Counted from the first letter of the stretch, positions 9,607 through 18,765 are shown. The stretch: 64,000 nt of DNA from Micromonospora sp. WMMD1128 (GCF_027497235.1 NZ_CP114902.1:6226001-6290000); one strand, 5' to 3'. Notes: generated by a model from the sequence alone, not told the origin. Made by a program: numbers and translations.

Positions 9607-10290
9607 TCACGCGGGGGCTCCCACCAGGTGCTTGAGCACCGAGGTGAAGAAGCCGAGGCCGTCCAGGGAGGGGCCGGTGAGCGCCTCCACCGCGTGCTCG
9701 GGGTGCGGCATGATGCCGACGACGTTGCCGGCCTCATTGGTGATCGCGGCGATGTCGCGCTGCGATCCGTTCGGGTTGCCGCCGAGGTATCGGGCGACGA
9801 CGCGGCCCTCGGCCTCCAGCCGGTCCAGCGTCGCGGCGTCGGCGACGTAGCAGCCCTCACCGTTCTTGACCGGGACGAGCACCTCCTGGCCCGGCTGGAA
9901 CGCGTTGGTCCACGCGGTGCCGGTGGCCTCGATCCGGAGGACCTGGTCCCGGTTGCGGAAGTGCAGGTGCTGGTTGCGGGTGAGCGCCCCGGGCAACAGG
10001 TGTGCCTCGCAGAGGATCTGGAAGCCGTTGCAGATGCCGAGCACGGGCAGACCACCGCGGGCGGCGTCGACGACCGTCTCCATCACCGGCGCGAACCGGG
10101 CGATGGCTCCGCAGCGCAGGTAGTCGCCGTAGGAGAAGCCGCCGGGCAGGACGACGGCGTCCACTCCGTGCAGGTCCGGGTCGCCGTGCCACAGCCGGAC
10201 CGGCTCGGCGCCGGCGAGCCGGGCGGCCCGGGCCGCGTCCCCGTCGTCGAGCGAGCCGGGAAAGGTCACCACACCGACCCGGGCGGTCAC
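9607..10290 (-). CDS. purQ: Phosphoribosylformylglycinamidine synthase, glutaminase subunit
   Basis: A 227-residue class I glutamine amidotransferase that supplies ammonia to PurL. The triad motifs are visible: [10 protein letters not shown] with the nucleophilic Cys, and MPHPEHAVE with the catalytic His and Glu. The N-terminal [18 protein letters not shown] is typical of PurQ. The GTG at 10290 overlaps the purS stop by 4 nt (GTGA), so the two are translationally coupled. The length is normal for the family. Confidence 0.97.
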   Translation of the reverse strand: MTARVGVVTFPGSLDDGDAARAARLAGAEPVRLWHGDPDLHGVDAVVLPGGFSYGDYLRCGAIARFAPVMETVVDAARGGLPVLGICNGFQILCEAHLLPGALTRNQHLHFRNRDQVLRIEATGTAWTNAFQPGQEVLVPVKNGEGCYVADAATLDRLEAEGRVVARYLGGNPNGSQRDIAAITNEAGNVVGIMPHPEHAVEALTGPSLDGLGFFTSVLKHLVGAPA

Positions 10291-10550
10291 GAGTGCGCGC
10301 CCGCGGTCTCGTCGGAGGCGACCACGTGGACGGTGAAGTCCTCGATGACCGGGTTGGCGAGCAGCTTGTCGGCGATCTCGCGGGCCCGGTCCAGGTCCGG
10401 TTCGCCGGTGAACTCGATCTCGATCCGCCTGCCGATCCGAACCGAGGCGACGTCGTTGACGCCGAGCCGGGGCAGCGCGTTCGCGACGGCCTGGCCCTGC
10501 GGATCGAGGATCTCGGGCTTGAGCATGACGTCGACTACGACGCGAGGCAC
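10287..10550 (-). CDS. purS: Phosphoribosylformylglycinamidine synthase, PurS subunit
   Basis: An 87-residue subunit that bridges PurL and PurQ. It begins [20 protein letters not shown], with the conserved PGQA-like turn, and contains [14 protein letters not shown]. The GTG start at 10550 follows AGGAG at good spacing. It is the first gene of the purS-purQ-purL-comB-like run. A short C-terminal extension ([10 protein letters not shown]) is not conserved in the family. No purine riboswitch could be recognised upstream. Confidence 0.95.
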   Translation of the reverse strand: MPRVVVDVMLKPEILDPQGQAVANALPRLGVNDVASVRIGRRIEIEFTGEPDLDRAREIADKLLANPVIEDFTVHVVASDETAGAHS

Positions 10551-11017
10551 GGGGCACTCCTGACTGTGTACGCAGTTGGGTGCCGGCCCACAAACGGCCG
10601 AGCCCAGCCAGCCTACCTGGCAGATACCGCCCGGCCCGCACCGGCCGTCGCCAGTACGGGCGGTGGCGGGTGGGACTCTCGGTGCGGACCGGAGACCGTT
10701 GCGCGTTCGTTGCGGCGTCGATACGTATTCGTTGCGCGGGAGGCCGCGCCTCGGCCGCACACAGCGCCTCCCACCAGGCATTCTGCCCTGCTTCGGCGCG
10801 CGACGGGACCGGTTTCCGACAGACCTCCGTCTCGCTCCGCGGCGCACCTCACACCATCGATATCTACCAATTGGTATGTGGCGAGACGGACCGGCACGCC
10901 CATAGCATGCATCGCCAGATGTCGATGTCATCGATCGACGCCCCGCCGGTCCACCCCGCCCGGCGGGCCCCGATCGCGCCCGGCGACCCCGGGCGTCCAT
11001 GCAGAAGGAGCCACCAC
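10551..11017. other. Intergenic region between divergent purS and protease genes, with a small palindrome
   Basis: 467 nt without a convincing gene; open frames here are short, Arg/Pro-rich and have no ribosome site. It must hold promoters for both directions. A perfect 12-bp palindrome, TACCAATTGGTA, lies at 10865-10876 in a relatively AT-rich patch about 145 nt before the protease start. It could be an operator. No other structure was recognised. Confidence 0.5.
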
Positions 11018-11701
11018 ATGCGCCTCCGTTCCCTGCTCGCCGTGTTGACCACCGCCCTTGCCGGCGTACTGGCCACGGCGTCCGGCGCCGGCGCCGCCCC
11101 GGCCGGACCGCAGCCGATCATCGGCGGCGGCACCGTCTCGTCCGCGCCATGGGCCGCGGCCGTCTTCAGCAACGGCTCGTTCACCTGCTCCGGCAGCGTG
11201 ATCGCGTCCCAGTGGGTGCTCACCGCCCGGCACTGCGTCAGCGGCAGCATGTCGGTCCGGGTCGGCAGCGTCTACTACGCCTCGGGCGGCGTCACCCGCA
11301 CCGTGAGCGCCTCCTACACCCGCAACGACCTGGCCCTGCTCCGCCTCTCCAGCACGGTCAGCACCTCCACCGTCTCGCTCGCCAGCAGCAACCCGCCGGT
11401 CGGCTCCACCAACTCGATCTACGGCTGGGGCATGACCTGCTACAGCGGGTGCGGCGCGTCGCCCCAGCTCAAGACCGCCAACGTCCGGGTGACGAGCACG
11501 AGCGTCACCGACGCGTACGGCGGCCAGGCGATCCGGAGCACCCGGGTCAACGGCAACGCGTGGCGCGGTGACTCGGGCGGCCCCGAGTTCTACAACGGCC
11601 AGCAGGTCGGGGTGGCGTCCACCGCCGACGGCTCCAGCATCCAGAACTACGGCAGTGTCGCGTACAACAGGTCCTGGATCACCTCGGTGGCCGGTGTCTG
11701 A
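11018..11701 (+). CDS. Secreted trypsin-like serine protease (S1 family)
   Basis: A 227-residue exported protease. Residues 1-27 form a signal peptide (MRLRSLLAVLTTALAG... ending AGA). The mature part has PIIGGGTV near its N-terminus, as in trypsin-type zymogens. The triad is visible: His in LTARHC (about residue 72), Asp in RNDLALLRL (about 104), Ser in RGDSGGPEF (about 186). The residue in the specificity pocket region (NGNAWRGDSGG) is not the trypsin Asp, so the specificity may differ. The ATG follows AAGGAG at 7 nt. The gene appears monocistronic. Confidence 0.9.
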   Translation: MRLRSLLAVLTTALAGVLATASGAGAAPAGPQPIIGGGTVSSAPWAAAVFSNGSFTCSGSVIASQWVLTARHCVSGSMSVRVGSVYYASGGVTRTVSASYTRNDLALLRLSSTVSTSTVSLASSNPPVGSTNSIYGWGMTCYSGCGASPQLKTANVRVTSTSVTDAYGGQAIRSTRVNGNAWRGDSGGPEFYNGQQVGVASTADGSSIQNYGSVAYNRSWITSVAGV

Positions 11702-11830
11702 CGGTTTCCACCGTCGCGGCGCGGATGGCCGGGAGGCACCCGACCGTCCGCGCCGCCCCGTTTCGCAGCATCCGATCAGGTGCACACGGCACGCGAACCA
11801 CCCCCGCCGACGACTGACAGCATCGGTACC

Positions 11831-12313
11831 GTGCTGGTCGTGACGACGGATCAACTGCCCGGCTACGAGATCCGCCAGATCCTCGGCGAGGTGGTCTCCT
11901 CGATGGCGCGGACCCGCAACCCGTACCGCGAGGGGGTCAAGAATCTGCGTGGTGGCGCCTACGACCCGATGGCCCCGGACAACCTCACCCGCTGGCGCAC
12001 CGACTCGGTGGCCCGGCTCGGCGAGGAGGCGCAGCGCCTCGGCGCGAACGCGGTGATCGGCATGCGCTTCGACAGCCGCGACTGCGGCGAGATGTGGATG
12101 GAGATCTGCGCGTACGGCACAGCGGTGATCGTGGTGCCGAGGACGCCCGACATCATGCCGCCGGACCAGCCGATGATCGCCGCCGAGACCGCCCACGAGC
12201 CGGAGATCGCCACCGCCCCCGGCGGCATCGCCGAACCGGCGAGCGCCCCCAACCTGAGTTCGGCGGCCGAAACCCCCACCGGCCCCTGGCCCCCGCCCCT
12301 TTCTCACCGTTGA
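11831..12313 (+). CDS. YbjQ / UPF0145 family protein
   Basis: A 160-residue cytoplasmic protein of the YbjQ family (also called heavy-metal-binding domain), thought to form pentamers; its role is unknown. The family signature is clear: VVTTDQLPGYEIRQILGEV, then MARTRNPYREGVKNLRGG, and LGANAVIGMRFDS. About 45 residues after the core are Pro/Ala-rich. Start is GTG at 11831 or GTG at 11840; neither has a strong ribosome site. The stop codon TGA is part of the palindromic repeat that begins at 12308, so the natural end may have been altered by that element. Confidence 0.8.
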   Translation: MLVVTTDQLPGYEIRQILGEVVSSMARTRNPYREGVKNLRGGAYDPMAPDNLTRWRTDSVARLGEEAQRLGANAVIGMRFDSRDCGEMWMEICAYGTAVIVVPRTPDIMPPDQPMIAAETAHEPEIATAPGGIAEPASAPNLSSAAETPTGPWPPPLSHR

Positions 12314-12370
12314 TCATGAAGTTAGCGGCAGCGACGGAGATCCACATCGCCGCCAACTTCATGATCAACG
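12308..12370. repeat. Family A imperfect palindromic repeat, copy 1
   Basis: Arms CGTTGATCATGAAGTTAGCG and its near-perfect inverse at the other end, around a centre of about 20 nt. It lies between convergent ybjQ-like and purB genes and supplies the stop codon of the former. The other copies are at 20328, 35505, 36595 and 60930. Confidence 0.9.
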
Positions 12371-12385
12371 GGGAAGGCCGTGCGG

Positions 12386-13810
12386 TCAGAGGATGGGGGA
12401 TGGGGAGTAGGTGGCGGCCTCGGGGTGGGAACGGACGATCTCGGTGATCCGTGCGGTCACCCGGGTCACCTGATCGTCGGCGGCGCCGGTGAAGGTGCTG
12501 CGATCGGCGACCAGGGCGTCGATCTCGGAGCGGGTCAGGTTCAGGCGGCCGTCGGCGGCCAGGCGGTCGAACAGGTCGTTCTCGGGCGCACCCTGCTCCC
12601 GCATGGCCAACGCCACGGCCACCGCGTGCTCCTTGATCACCTCGTGTGCGACCTCGCGGCCGACGCCCCGGCGGACGGCGGCGACCAGGATCTTCGTGGT
12701 GGCCAGGAACGGCAGGAAGCGCTCCAGCTCCCGGTTGATCACCGCTGGGTACGGGCCGAACTCGTCGAGCACGGTGAGGAACGTCTGGAACAGGCCGTCG
12801 GCGGCGAAGAACGCGTCCGGCAGCGCCACCCGACGCACCACCGAGCAGGACACGTCGCCCTCGTTCCACTGGTCCCCAGCCAGCTCGCCGACCATCGACA
12901 GGTAACCCCGGATGATCACCGCGAAGCCGTTCACCCGCTCCGAGGAACGGGTGTTCATCTTGTGCGGCATCGCGCTGGACCCGACCTGCCCCGGCTTGAA
13001 GCCCTCGGTGACCAGCTCCTGGCCCACCATCAGCCGGATCGTGGTGGCAAGCGACGACGGCGCGGCGGCCACCTGCGCCAGCGCGGCCAGCACGTCGAAG
13101 TCGAGCGAGCGCGGATAGACCTGGCCGACGCTGTCCAGCACCCGGCCGAACCCGAGGTGCCCGGCCACCCGGCGCTCCAGCTCGGCCACCTTGCCGGCGT
13201 CGCCGTCGAAGAGGTCGAGCTGGTCGGCGGCGGTGCCCACCGGCCCCTTGATCCCGCGCAGCGGGTAGCGGCCGATCAGGTCCGCCAACCGCTCGTACGC
13301 GATAAGCAGTTCCTCGGCGGCGGACGCGAAGCGCTTGCCCAGCGTGGTGGCCTGCGCCGCGACGTTGTGCGACCGGCCGGTCAGCACCAGCGGGGAGTAT
13401 TCGCCCGCGTGCCAGGCGAGCCGGGCCAGGGTGGCGACCACCCGGTCCCGGATCAGCTCCAGCGACGCCCGGATCTGGAGCTGCTCGACGTTCTCGGTGA
13501 GGTCGCGGGAGGTCATCCCCTTGTGCACGTGCTCGTGCCCGGCGAGCGCGCTGAACTCCTCGATCCGGGCCTTCACGTCGTGCCGGGTGACCCGCTCGCG
13601 CGCCGCGATCGAGGCCAGGTCGACGTCGTCGACCACCCGCTCGTACGCCTCGACCACCCCGTCCGGCACCGGCACGCCGAGGTCCCGCTGGGCCCGGAGC
13701 ACCGCCAGCCAGAGCCGGCGCTCCATCCGGACCTTTTCCTCCGGCGACCAGAGGGCCACCAGCTCCGGTGAGGCGTAGCGGTTGGCGAGCACGTTCGGGA
13801 TCGTCGTCAC
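12386..13810 (-). CDS. purB: Adenylosuccinate lyase
   Basis: Cleaves fumarate from SAICAR and from adenylosuccinate. The 474-residue protein carries the fumarase/aspartase superfamily pattern: HEHVHKGMTSRDLTEN (substrate and catalytic His region), LTGRSHNVAAQATTLG, and the signature loop GSSAMPHKMNTRSSERV. Start is GTG at 13810 (MTTIPNVLANRYAS), the form usual in relatives; an ATG at 13819 would add three residues. It probably follows the small gene at 13842-14090 by 31 nt, so co-transcription with the TNT module is possible though not expected functionally. Confidence 0.96.
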   Translation of the reverse strand: MTTIPNVLANRYASPELVALWSPEEKVRMERRLWLAVLRAQRDLGVPVPDGVVEAYERVVDDVDLASIAARERVTRHDVKARIEEFSALAGHEHVHKGMTSRDLTENVEQLQIRASLELIRDRVVATLARLAWHAGEYSPLVLTGRSHNVAAQATTLGKRFASAAEELLIAYERLADLIGRYPLRGIKGPVGTAADQLDLFDGDAGKVAELERRVAGHLGFGRVLDSVGQVYPRSLDFDVLAALAQVAAAPSSLATTIRLMVGQELVTEGFKPGQVGSSAMPHKMNTRSSERVNGFAVIIRGYLSMVGELAGDQWNEGDVSCSVVRRVALPDAFFAADGLFQTFLTVLDEFGPYPAVINRELERFLPFLATTKILVAAVRRGVGREVAHEVIKEHAVAVALAMREQGAPENDLFDRLAADGRLNLTRSEIDALVADRSTFTGAADDQVTRVTARITEIVRSHPEAATYSPSPIL

Positions 13811-13841
13811 GGCCCACATTCTTTCGTACGCGGCGACGGGC

Positions 13842-14090
13842 TCACGGCAAGGGGCGGCCGGTGAGCGCCCGCCACAGCCCCGCGCCCGCCTCCTCCTCGC
13901 TGTCGAAGCGCTGCCGGACGTCGTACGTCCCGCGCTCGTAGAGGCCGATCTCCCAGCCGCCGGCATCGGAGCGGCGGAGGAACCAGAAGTCGGGCGGGAC
14001 CGGCACGTGCTCGTGCACGCCCTCCAACTCGAAGGCGTCCGGGGACAACCCGGCGGCCAGCAGCGCGGCGCGTACCCGGTGCCGGTCCAC
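13842..14090 (-). CDS. Small protein beside TNT toxin-like gene (possible immunity protein)
   Basis: An 82-residue soluble protein. Visible features are a Leu/Ala helix (RVRAALLAAGLSPDAFEL), then PPDFWFLRRSDAGGWEIGLY, ERGTYDVRQRFDSEEEAG and a final helix. The pattern of a WEI strand, then ERG, then FDSEEEA is one I associate with small partner proteins encoded after secreted actinobacterial toxins; this is recollection, not a search. It starts 33 nt after the TNT-domain gene on the same strand. If it is an antidote it should bind the TNT domain. The alternative is an unrelated conserved hypothetical. Confidence 0.6.
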   Translation of the reverse strand: MDRHRVRAALLAAGLSPDAFELEGVHEHVPVPPDFWFLRRSDAGGWEIGLYERGTYDVRQRFDSEEEAGAGLWRALTGRPLP

Positions 14091-14123
14091 GCCCGACCTC
14101 CCATCTGCGTTGGCGGCCCGCGC

Positions 14124-14894
14124 TCACCGCCCGGCGGTCAGATCCTCTTCGACCAGGAATCCGTTGTCGAGCAGCCACTGCACGGTCAGCACGGCTCCGG
14201 CCTGCGGCAGGTACGCCGGGTTGAGCTGGAACTGGGTGCCCATGCCGGGCTGGGCGAACCAGGACGCGATCGGGCCGGAGTCGACGGTGAACGGCTTGAC
14301 CACGCAGTAGACGTGGTAGTTGGCGAGCGGCGCGTTCGCCGGTGTGTTCAGGCTCTGCGGGGTGAGCGCGCGCGAGCTGAACGGTGTGCCCAGCGGGGCG
14401 AGGAACGCGCCGCCGGAGAAGCCGAAACGGTCGAGCCGGTAGCCGGCCAGCAGCGTCTGCGCCTGCTTGAGTGGGCGGCCGTCGGGGGCGATGACGAACC
14501 CGTAGGCCGGCGGGTAGACGTAGACCGCGGGGTTCCCGGTGGTGTACTGCGCCAGGAACTCGCTCTCGGTCAGCGCGCCGAACCGCTGGTAGCCGGCGAG
14601 CAACGGCCCGACCGGCGAGGCGGTGGGCAGCTCGGCCGGGCCGAGCATCGGGTTGCCGTCGTAGAACTCTGTGGTCGGCGGCGCGGTGGGCGGGGTGCCC
14701 GGCCGGCAGAGGCTCTGCGTGGGCACGGGCGGTTGCGGCCGACCGGACGCGTCGCCGCCCTGGTCGGCGGGGAGGGCGACCGCCCGGGCGGCCAGGGCCG
14801 TGGCGGCGGCGGCCCCGACCGGCTGCGCCGCACCGGGTACGAGGACGAAGGCCGCCCCGGAGACGAGGGCGAGCAACCAGCGGCGTGTTTTCAC
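14124..14894 (-). CDS. Secreted TNT-domain protein (NAD+ glycohydrolase toxin-like)
   Basis: A 256-residue exported protein with a signal peptide (MKTRRWLLALVSGAAF... to about residue 28). A Pro-rich linker and a region of about 90 residues with YDGNPMLGP follow. The last 105 residues resemble the tuberculosis necrotizing toxin fold: YRLDRFGFSGGAFLAPLGTP, SSRALTPQSLN, YHVYCVVKPF, IASWFAQPGMGTQFQL. In CpnT of M. tuberculosis this domain hydrolyses NAD+. Here it is carried on a small Sec-exported protein rather than a large channel-forming one. Start is ATG at 14894, with AGGAGG upstream. A small gene follows at 33 nt. Confidence 0.8.
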   Translation of the reverse strand: MKTRRWLLALVSGAAFVLVPGAAQPVGAAAATALAARAVALPADQGGDASGRPQPPVPTQSLCRPGTPPTAPPTTEFYDGNPMLGPAELPTASPVGPLLAGYQRFGALTESEFLAQYTTGNPAVYVYPPAYGFVIAPDGRPLKQAQTLLAGYRLDRFGFSGGAFLAPLGTPFSSRALTPQSLNTPANAPLANYHVYCVVKPFTVDSGPIASWFAQPGMGTQFQLNPAYLPQAGAVLTVQWLLDNGFLVEEDLTAGR

Positions 14895-15081
14895 CGGAAC
14901 CTCCTGTTATGGGGATGAAGCAACAGCGTCATCCTGAGAGGTTTTCGGCGTTAACATGAGGTTTTGTCCGGTTGGCTACCTGAACGGGCTAATGCCCGCC
15001 CGGGACCGCACGGGCGGGGTAGGCCAGGAATGATCTCCACCAGCCCGATCCGGGCGTCCCACTCCTCCATCGAGGATCCCG

Positions 15082-17397
15082 ATGCGAAGAACCTTCCTGG
15101 CCGGGCTCACCGCGACCGCGTTGACCGGCGTCTCCCTCGTTCCCACCGGCACCGCACAGGCCGCCGACGACAACCCGCTCTACGTCCGGCGCACGGTGCC
15201 GACCTGCTCGGACACCGGCCCTGGCAGCTTCGACCAGCCGTTCTGCTCGATCAACGCCGCGGCGTCGGCGGTCTCGCCGGGCCAGACCGTAGAGATAAGT
15301 GGAGGCGTCTACCCGGAGCACGTCACCATCACCCGATCCGGCACGCCCGACGCGCCCATCGTCTTCCGCACCTCCACGAGCGCCCAGCTCACCGGTCCGA
15401 CCGCCGGGATCACCATCGACGGCCGGCACGACATCAGGATCCAGCGGATCGACGTCCCCGGCGCGGTCGAGAACCCGGCGCTCGACGTCCGCGACTCCAG
15501 CCGCATCGTGGTCGAGGACGCCGGTTTCACCGTGACCGGTAGCTCGACCGGGCCGGCGGTGCGCTTCTCCGGCGTCACCGACTCGATCATCAGCCGCTCC
15601 TTCGTCTCCGGCGGCCTACCGTCCATGAGCGTGCTGCTGGACGGTGCCACATCCGGCGTACGCCTGTCGTCGGTCGGCGTCATCGGGACCCCGAACGACC
15701 CCCTCGCCCAGAGCGTGGGAATCCGGGTCGAGGGCTCCGACAACACGATCGTCAACGGTTCCATCGACCGCTTCACCGGCGCTGCGGTCAGCATCGGCCC
15801 CGGGGCGCGCGGGACGACCGTGGCGAACAACCAGATCGGCGTGGGAACCGGTTACGGCGTCCACAACGCCGGCGCCACTGGCACCGCGATCACGAACAAC
15901 ACGATCACGGACCGCTGCCTCGGCGGCGTCCGCGTCGACGGCGACTCGAGCGGTGTCTCGGTGCAGAACAACTACCTCGTCCAGAGCCGCGACTTCAGCT
16001 GTGCCGGCGGCCCGAACGCACGAATCGCCGTCGCGGACGGCGCCACCGCCGACACGGTGGTCGACTACAACCTCGCGGACCTCTACCGCTCCGGATCCGC
16101 GTCAATCTACGAGTGGAACGGCACCCTGATGAGTCTGTCCACGTTCCGGGGCGCGACCGGGCAGGGCGCACACGACCTGGACACCCCCGGCCCGACGGGT
16201 GGCCACGACTCGGCCAACTCGGCCGCACCGGGCTACCCGGCGACCGACCGGAACGGCACCGCGCGGGTGGACGACCCGGCGGTGCCGAACACCGGCGCCG
16301 GCCCGGTGCCCTGGGCCGACCGGGGCGCGATCGAGACGGTCCGCGGCCCGGACGCCCGGTTCACCCTCGCGCCGGATCTCGACACCGGCTCGGTCACCGT
16401 CGACGCCTCGACAAGCGTGCCGGGCGTCGTGCCGATCGCGAGCTACCGGTTCGACTTCGGCGACGGCACGTCCGTCACCCAGGACACACCGGTGGCCACG
16501 CACCGGTACGCCGCCCGGAACACGTACTCCGTCTCGGTGCGGGCGACCGGCACGGACGGCCGGAAGGACGACGCCACCGAGCAGGTGAGCGTGCTGGCCC
16601 GCAGCGGCACCGTCGGCCTGCTCGCGTTCTCCTCGCTGAGCTACGTCTCCCCGGGCAACAGCCCGCCGTCGTGGCCGACACTCGCCGCGAACCGGCCCGA
16701 CCTCGGCGCGACCGCGCAGTTCGACCTGGCCGACGCCGGCAACGGCACGGTCGCCCTGTTCGTCCGCGCGGCTGGCCGTTACCTGACCGCCGACACGGCG
16801 GGCGTGGCCGCGCTCACCTACCAGACGGTGCTGGTCGGCGACACCGAGAGGTTCACGCTGATCCGCAACGCGGACGGCAGCGTCAGCCTGCGGTCGGTGT
16901 CCAGCGGCCGGTACGTGACGGCGACCGCCAACCCGACCGTCGCGCTCATCGCCGACGGCAGGGCCATCGGCACGGACCAGAAGTTCTACCGGGTGGACGT
17001 CGCCAACGCGGGCCGGACCCTCAAGGCGGGTGCCAACGGCCGCTTCGTCACCGCCGACAGCGCCGGCGTCAAGCCGCTGATCGCCAGCGCCACCAGCGCG
17101 GGCACCGCGCAGCGGTTCGACGTGCTCGACCTCGGCAGCGGCAAGGTGGCGCTGCTGGCGTGGGCCAACCGGCTGGTCGTCAGCGCGGACAGCGCGGGCA
17201 ACAAGCCGCTGATCGCCAATCGCACCAGCGCCGGCGCCTGGGAGGGCTTCACCCTCACCCGCAACGCCGACGGCACCACAAGCCTCAAGGCGACTGTCAA
17301 CAGCCGCTACGTCACCGCCGACAGCGGCGGCAACAAGCCACTGATCGCCGACCGCACCACGATCGGCGCGTGGGAGAAGTTCACCCTCGGCGGCTAG
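15082..17397 (+). CDS. Secreted right-handed beta-helix / PKD protein with C-terminal fascin-like repeats
   Basis: A 771-residue exported protein of unknown substrate. The signal peptide covers about residues 1-28 (ending AQA). Residues about 50-330 form a parallel beta-helix: repeated short strands with Asn ladders such as GTTVANNQIGVG and GTAITNNTITDR, as in carbohydrate-active or surface-binding proteins. A PKD domain (SYRFDFGDGTS) is at about 430-510. The last 240 residues hold about five copies of an RYVTAD-(S/T)-xG-xxPLIA unit, typical of fascin-like beta-trefoils that bind sugars or actin-like surfaces. Start is ATG after GAGGA at 6 nt. It is divergent from the TNT gene and ends at a strong terminator. 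Confidence 0.8.
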   Translation: MRRTFLAGLTATALTGVSLVPTGTAQAADDNPLYVRRTVPTCSDTGPGSFDQPFCSINAAASAVSPGQTVEISGGVYPEHVTITRSGTPDAPIVFRTSTSAQLTGPTAGITIDGRHDIRIQRIDVPGAVENPALDVRDSSRIVVEDAGFTVTGSSTGPAVRFSGVTDSIISRSFVSGGLPSMSVLLDGATSGVRLSSVGVIGTPNDPLAQSVGIRVEGSDNTIVNGSIDRFTGAAVSIGPGARGTTVANNQIGVGTGYGVHNAGATGTAITNNTITDRCLGGVRVDGDSSGVSVQNNYLVQSRDFSCAGGPNARIAVADGATADTVVDYNLADLYRSGSASIYEWNGTLMSLSTFRGATGQGAHDLDTPGPTGGHDSANSAAPGYPATDRNGTARVDDPAVPNTGAGPVPWADRGAIETVRGPDARFTLAPDLDTGSVTVDASTSVPGVVPIASYRFDFGDGTSVTQDTPVATHRYAARNTYSVSVRATGTDGRKDDATEQVSVLARSGTVGLLAFSSLSYVSPGNSPPSWPTLAANRPDLGATAQFDLADAGNGTVALFVRAAGRYLTADTAGVAALTYQTVLVGDTERFTLIRNADGSVSLRSVSSGRYVTATANPTVALIADGRAIGTDQKFYRVDVANAGRTLKAGANGRFVTADSAGVKPLIASATSAGTAQRFDVLDLGSGKVALLAWANRLVVSADSAGNKPLIANRTSAGAWEGFTLTRNADGTTSLKATVNSRYVTADSGGNKPLIADRTTIGAWEKFTLGG

Positions 17398-17402
17398 AGC
17401 GG

Positions 17403-17435
17403 GACGCCCGCCCGGCACCACGCCGGGCGGGCGTC
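17403..17435. terminator. Bidirectional hairpin terminator
   Basis: A 14-bp GC stem, 17403-17416 pairing with 17422-17435, with a 5-nt loop. It lies between the convergent beta-helix gene and the thiolase gene. Confidence 0.85.
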
Positions 17436-17442
17436 GCCCGTC

Positions 17443-18735
17443 TCAGCGTTCCAGGATCGCGGTCACGCCCTGCCCGCCGGCTGCGCAGATGGAGATCAGC
17501 CCGCGCCCGCTCCCCTTGCGGTCGAGCAGCTTGGCGAGCGTGGCGACGATCCGCCCGCCGGTGGCGGCGAACGGGTGCCCGGCGGCGAGCGACGAGCCGT
17601 TGACGTTGAGCTTGTCCCGGTCGATGGACCCGAGCGGCGCGTCCAGGCCCAGCCGCTCCGCGCAGAACTCCGGCGACTCCCAGGCGGCGAGGGTGGCCAG
17701 CACCTGCGAGGCGAACGCCTCGTGGATCTCGTAGTAGTCGAAGTCCGGGAGCTTGAGCCCGGCCCGGGCCAGCATCCGGGGCACCGCGTACGCGGGGGCC
17801 ATCAGCAGCCCCTCGTCGCCGTGCACGAAGTCGACGGCGGCCGTCTCGGACCAGGAGAACCAGGCGAGCACCGGCAGGTTGTGCGCCCGCGCCCACTCCT
17901 CCGAGGCGAGCAGCACGGTGGACGCGCCGTCGGTGAGCGGTGAGGAGTTGCCCGCGGTCATGGTGGCCCGCTCGGCGTCCGGGCCCGTGGTGCCGAAGAC
18001 CGGCTTGAGCGAGCCGAGCTTCTCCAGCGTGGTGTCCGGCCGGAGGTTCTGGTCGCGGGTCAGCCCCAGGTAGGGGGTCATCAGGTCGTCGAAGAACCCC
18101 TGCTCGTACGCGGCGGCGAGCCGCTGGTGCGAGCGGAGCGCCAGCTCGTCCTGGGCGGCCCGGTCGACGTTCCAGCGCAGCGCGGTGACCGCGGCGTGGT
18201 CACCCATCGACAGCCCGGTACGCGGCTCGGCGTTGCGCGGGATCTCCGGCTTGAACGGCTGGTGCGGGCGCAGTTTCGCGGCCAGCCGGAGCCGCTCGCC
18301 GAGCGTGCGGGCGGAGTTGAGCTGGATCAACGTGCGGCGCATGTCCTCGTTGACGGCGAGCGGCGCGTCGGAGGTGGTGTCGACGCCACCGGCGACGCCG
18401 GCGTCGATCTGCCCGAGGGCGATCTTGTTGGCGACCAGGATGGCGGCTTCCAGGCCGGTGCCGCACGCCTGCTGGACGTCGTACGCCGGGGTGTGCGGGT
18501 CGAGCCGGGAGCCGAGCACCACCTCGCGGGTGAGGTTGAAGTCCCGGGAGTGCTTGAGCACCGCGCCGGCCACCACCTCGCCGAGCCGCTCGCCGGCGAG
18601 CCCGAACCGGGCGACCAGCCCGTCGAGCGCCGCGCCGAGCATGTCGGCGTTCGACGCGTGCGCGTAACGCGAGTTGGACCGGGCAAAGGGGATGCGGTTG
18701 CCGCCGATCACCGCGACCCGCCGGACACTCTGCAC
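17443..18735 (-). CDS. fadA2: Acetyl-CoA acyltransferase (thiolase), FadA2-type
   Basis: A 430-residue thiolase for beta-ketoacyl-CoA cleavage or formation. Motifs seen are VQQACGTGLEAA with the nucleophilic Cys, YEIHEAFASQV with the first His, SLAAGHPFAATGGR, and SICAAGGQG with the second Cys. Start is GTG at 18735 with GAGGAGG 7 nt upstream. It is divergent from fabG4-htdX, the same order as Rv0243/Rv0242c/Rv0241c in M. tuberculosis. The promoter-proximal element at 18766 is shared with the TetR-SCP2 region. Confidence 0.88.
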   Translation of the reverse strand: MQSVRRVAVIGGNRIPFARSNSRYAHASNADMLGAALDGLVARFGLAGERLGEVVAGAVLKHSRDFNLTREVVLGSRLDPHTPAYDVQQACGTGLEAAILVANKIALGQIDAGVAGGVDTTSDAPLAVNEDMRRTLIQLNSARTLGERLRLAAKLRPHQPFKPEIPRNAEPRTGLSMGDHAAVTALRWNVDRAAQDELALRSHQRLAAAYEQGFFDDLMTPYLGLTRDQNLRPDTTLEKLGSLKPVFGTTGPDAERATMTAGNSSPLTDGASTVLLASEEWARAHNLPVLAWFSWSETAAVDFVHGDEGLLMAPAYAVPRMLARAGLKLPDFDYYEIHEAFASQVLATLAAWESPEFCAERLGLDAPLGSIDRDKLNVNGSSLAAGHPFAATGGRIVATLAKLLDRKGSGRGLISICAAGGQGVTAILER

Positions 18736-18765
18736 GATCGGCCTCCTCGAAGCTGTTGCCCCAAC

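Noticed and set aside
6696..9635. Very long open frame (979 codons) on the plus strand opposite purL
   Set aside because: The mirror strand of a high-GC gene stays open by codon bias; the product is His/Arg/Gly-rich with no family features, while purL on the other strand is unmistakable.
10551..11017. Purine riboswitch upstream of purS
   Set aside because: No conserved purine-riboswitch junction sequence or three-way helix could be recognised.
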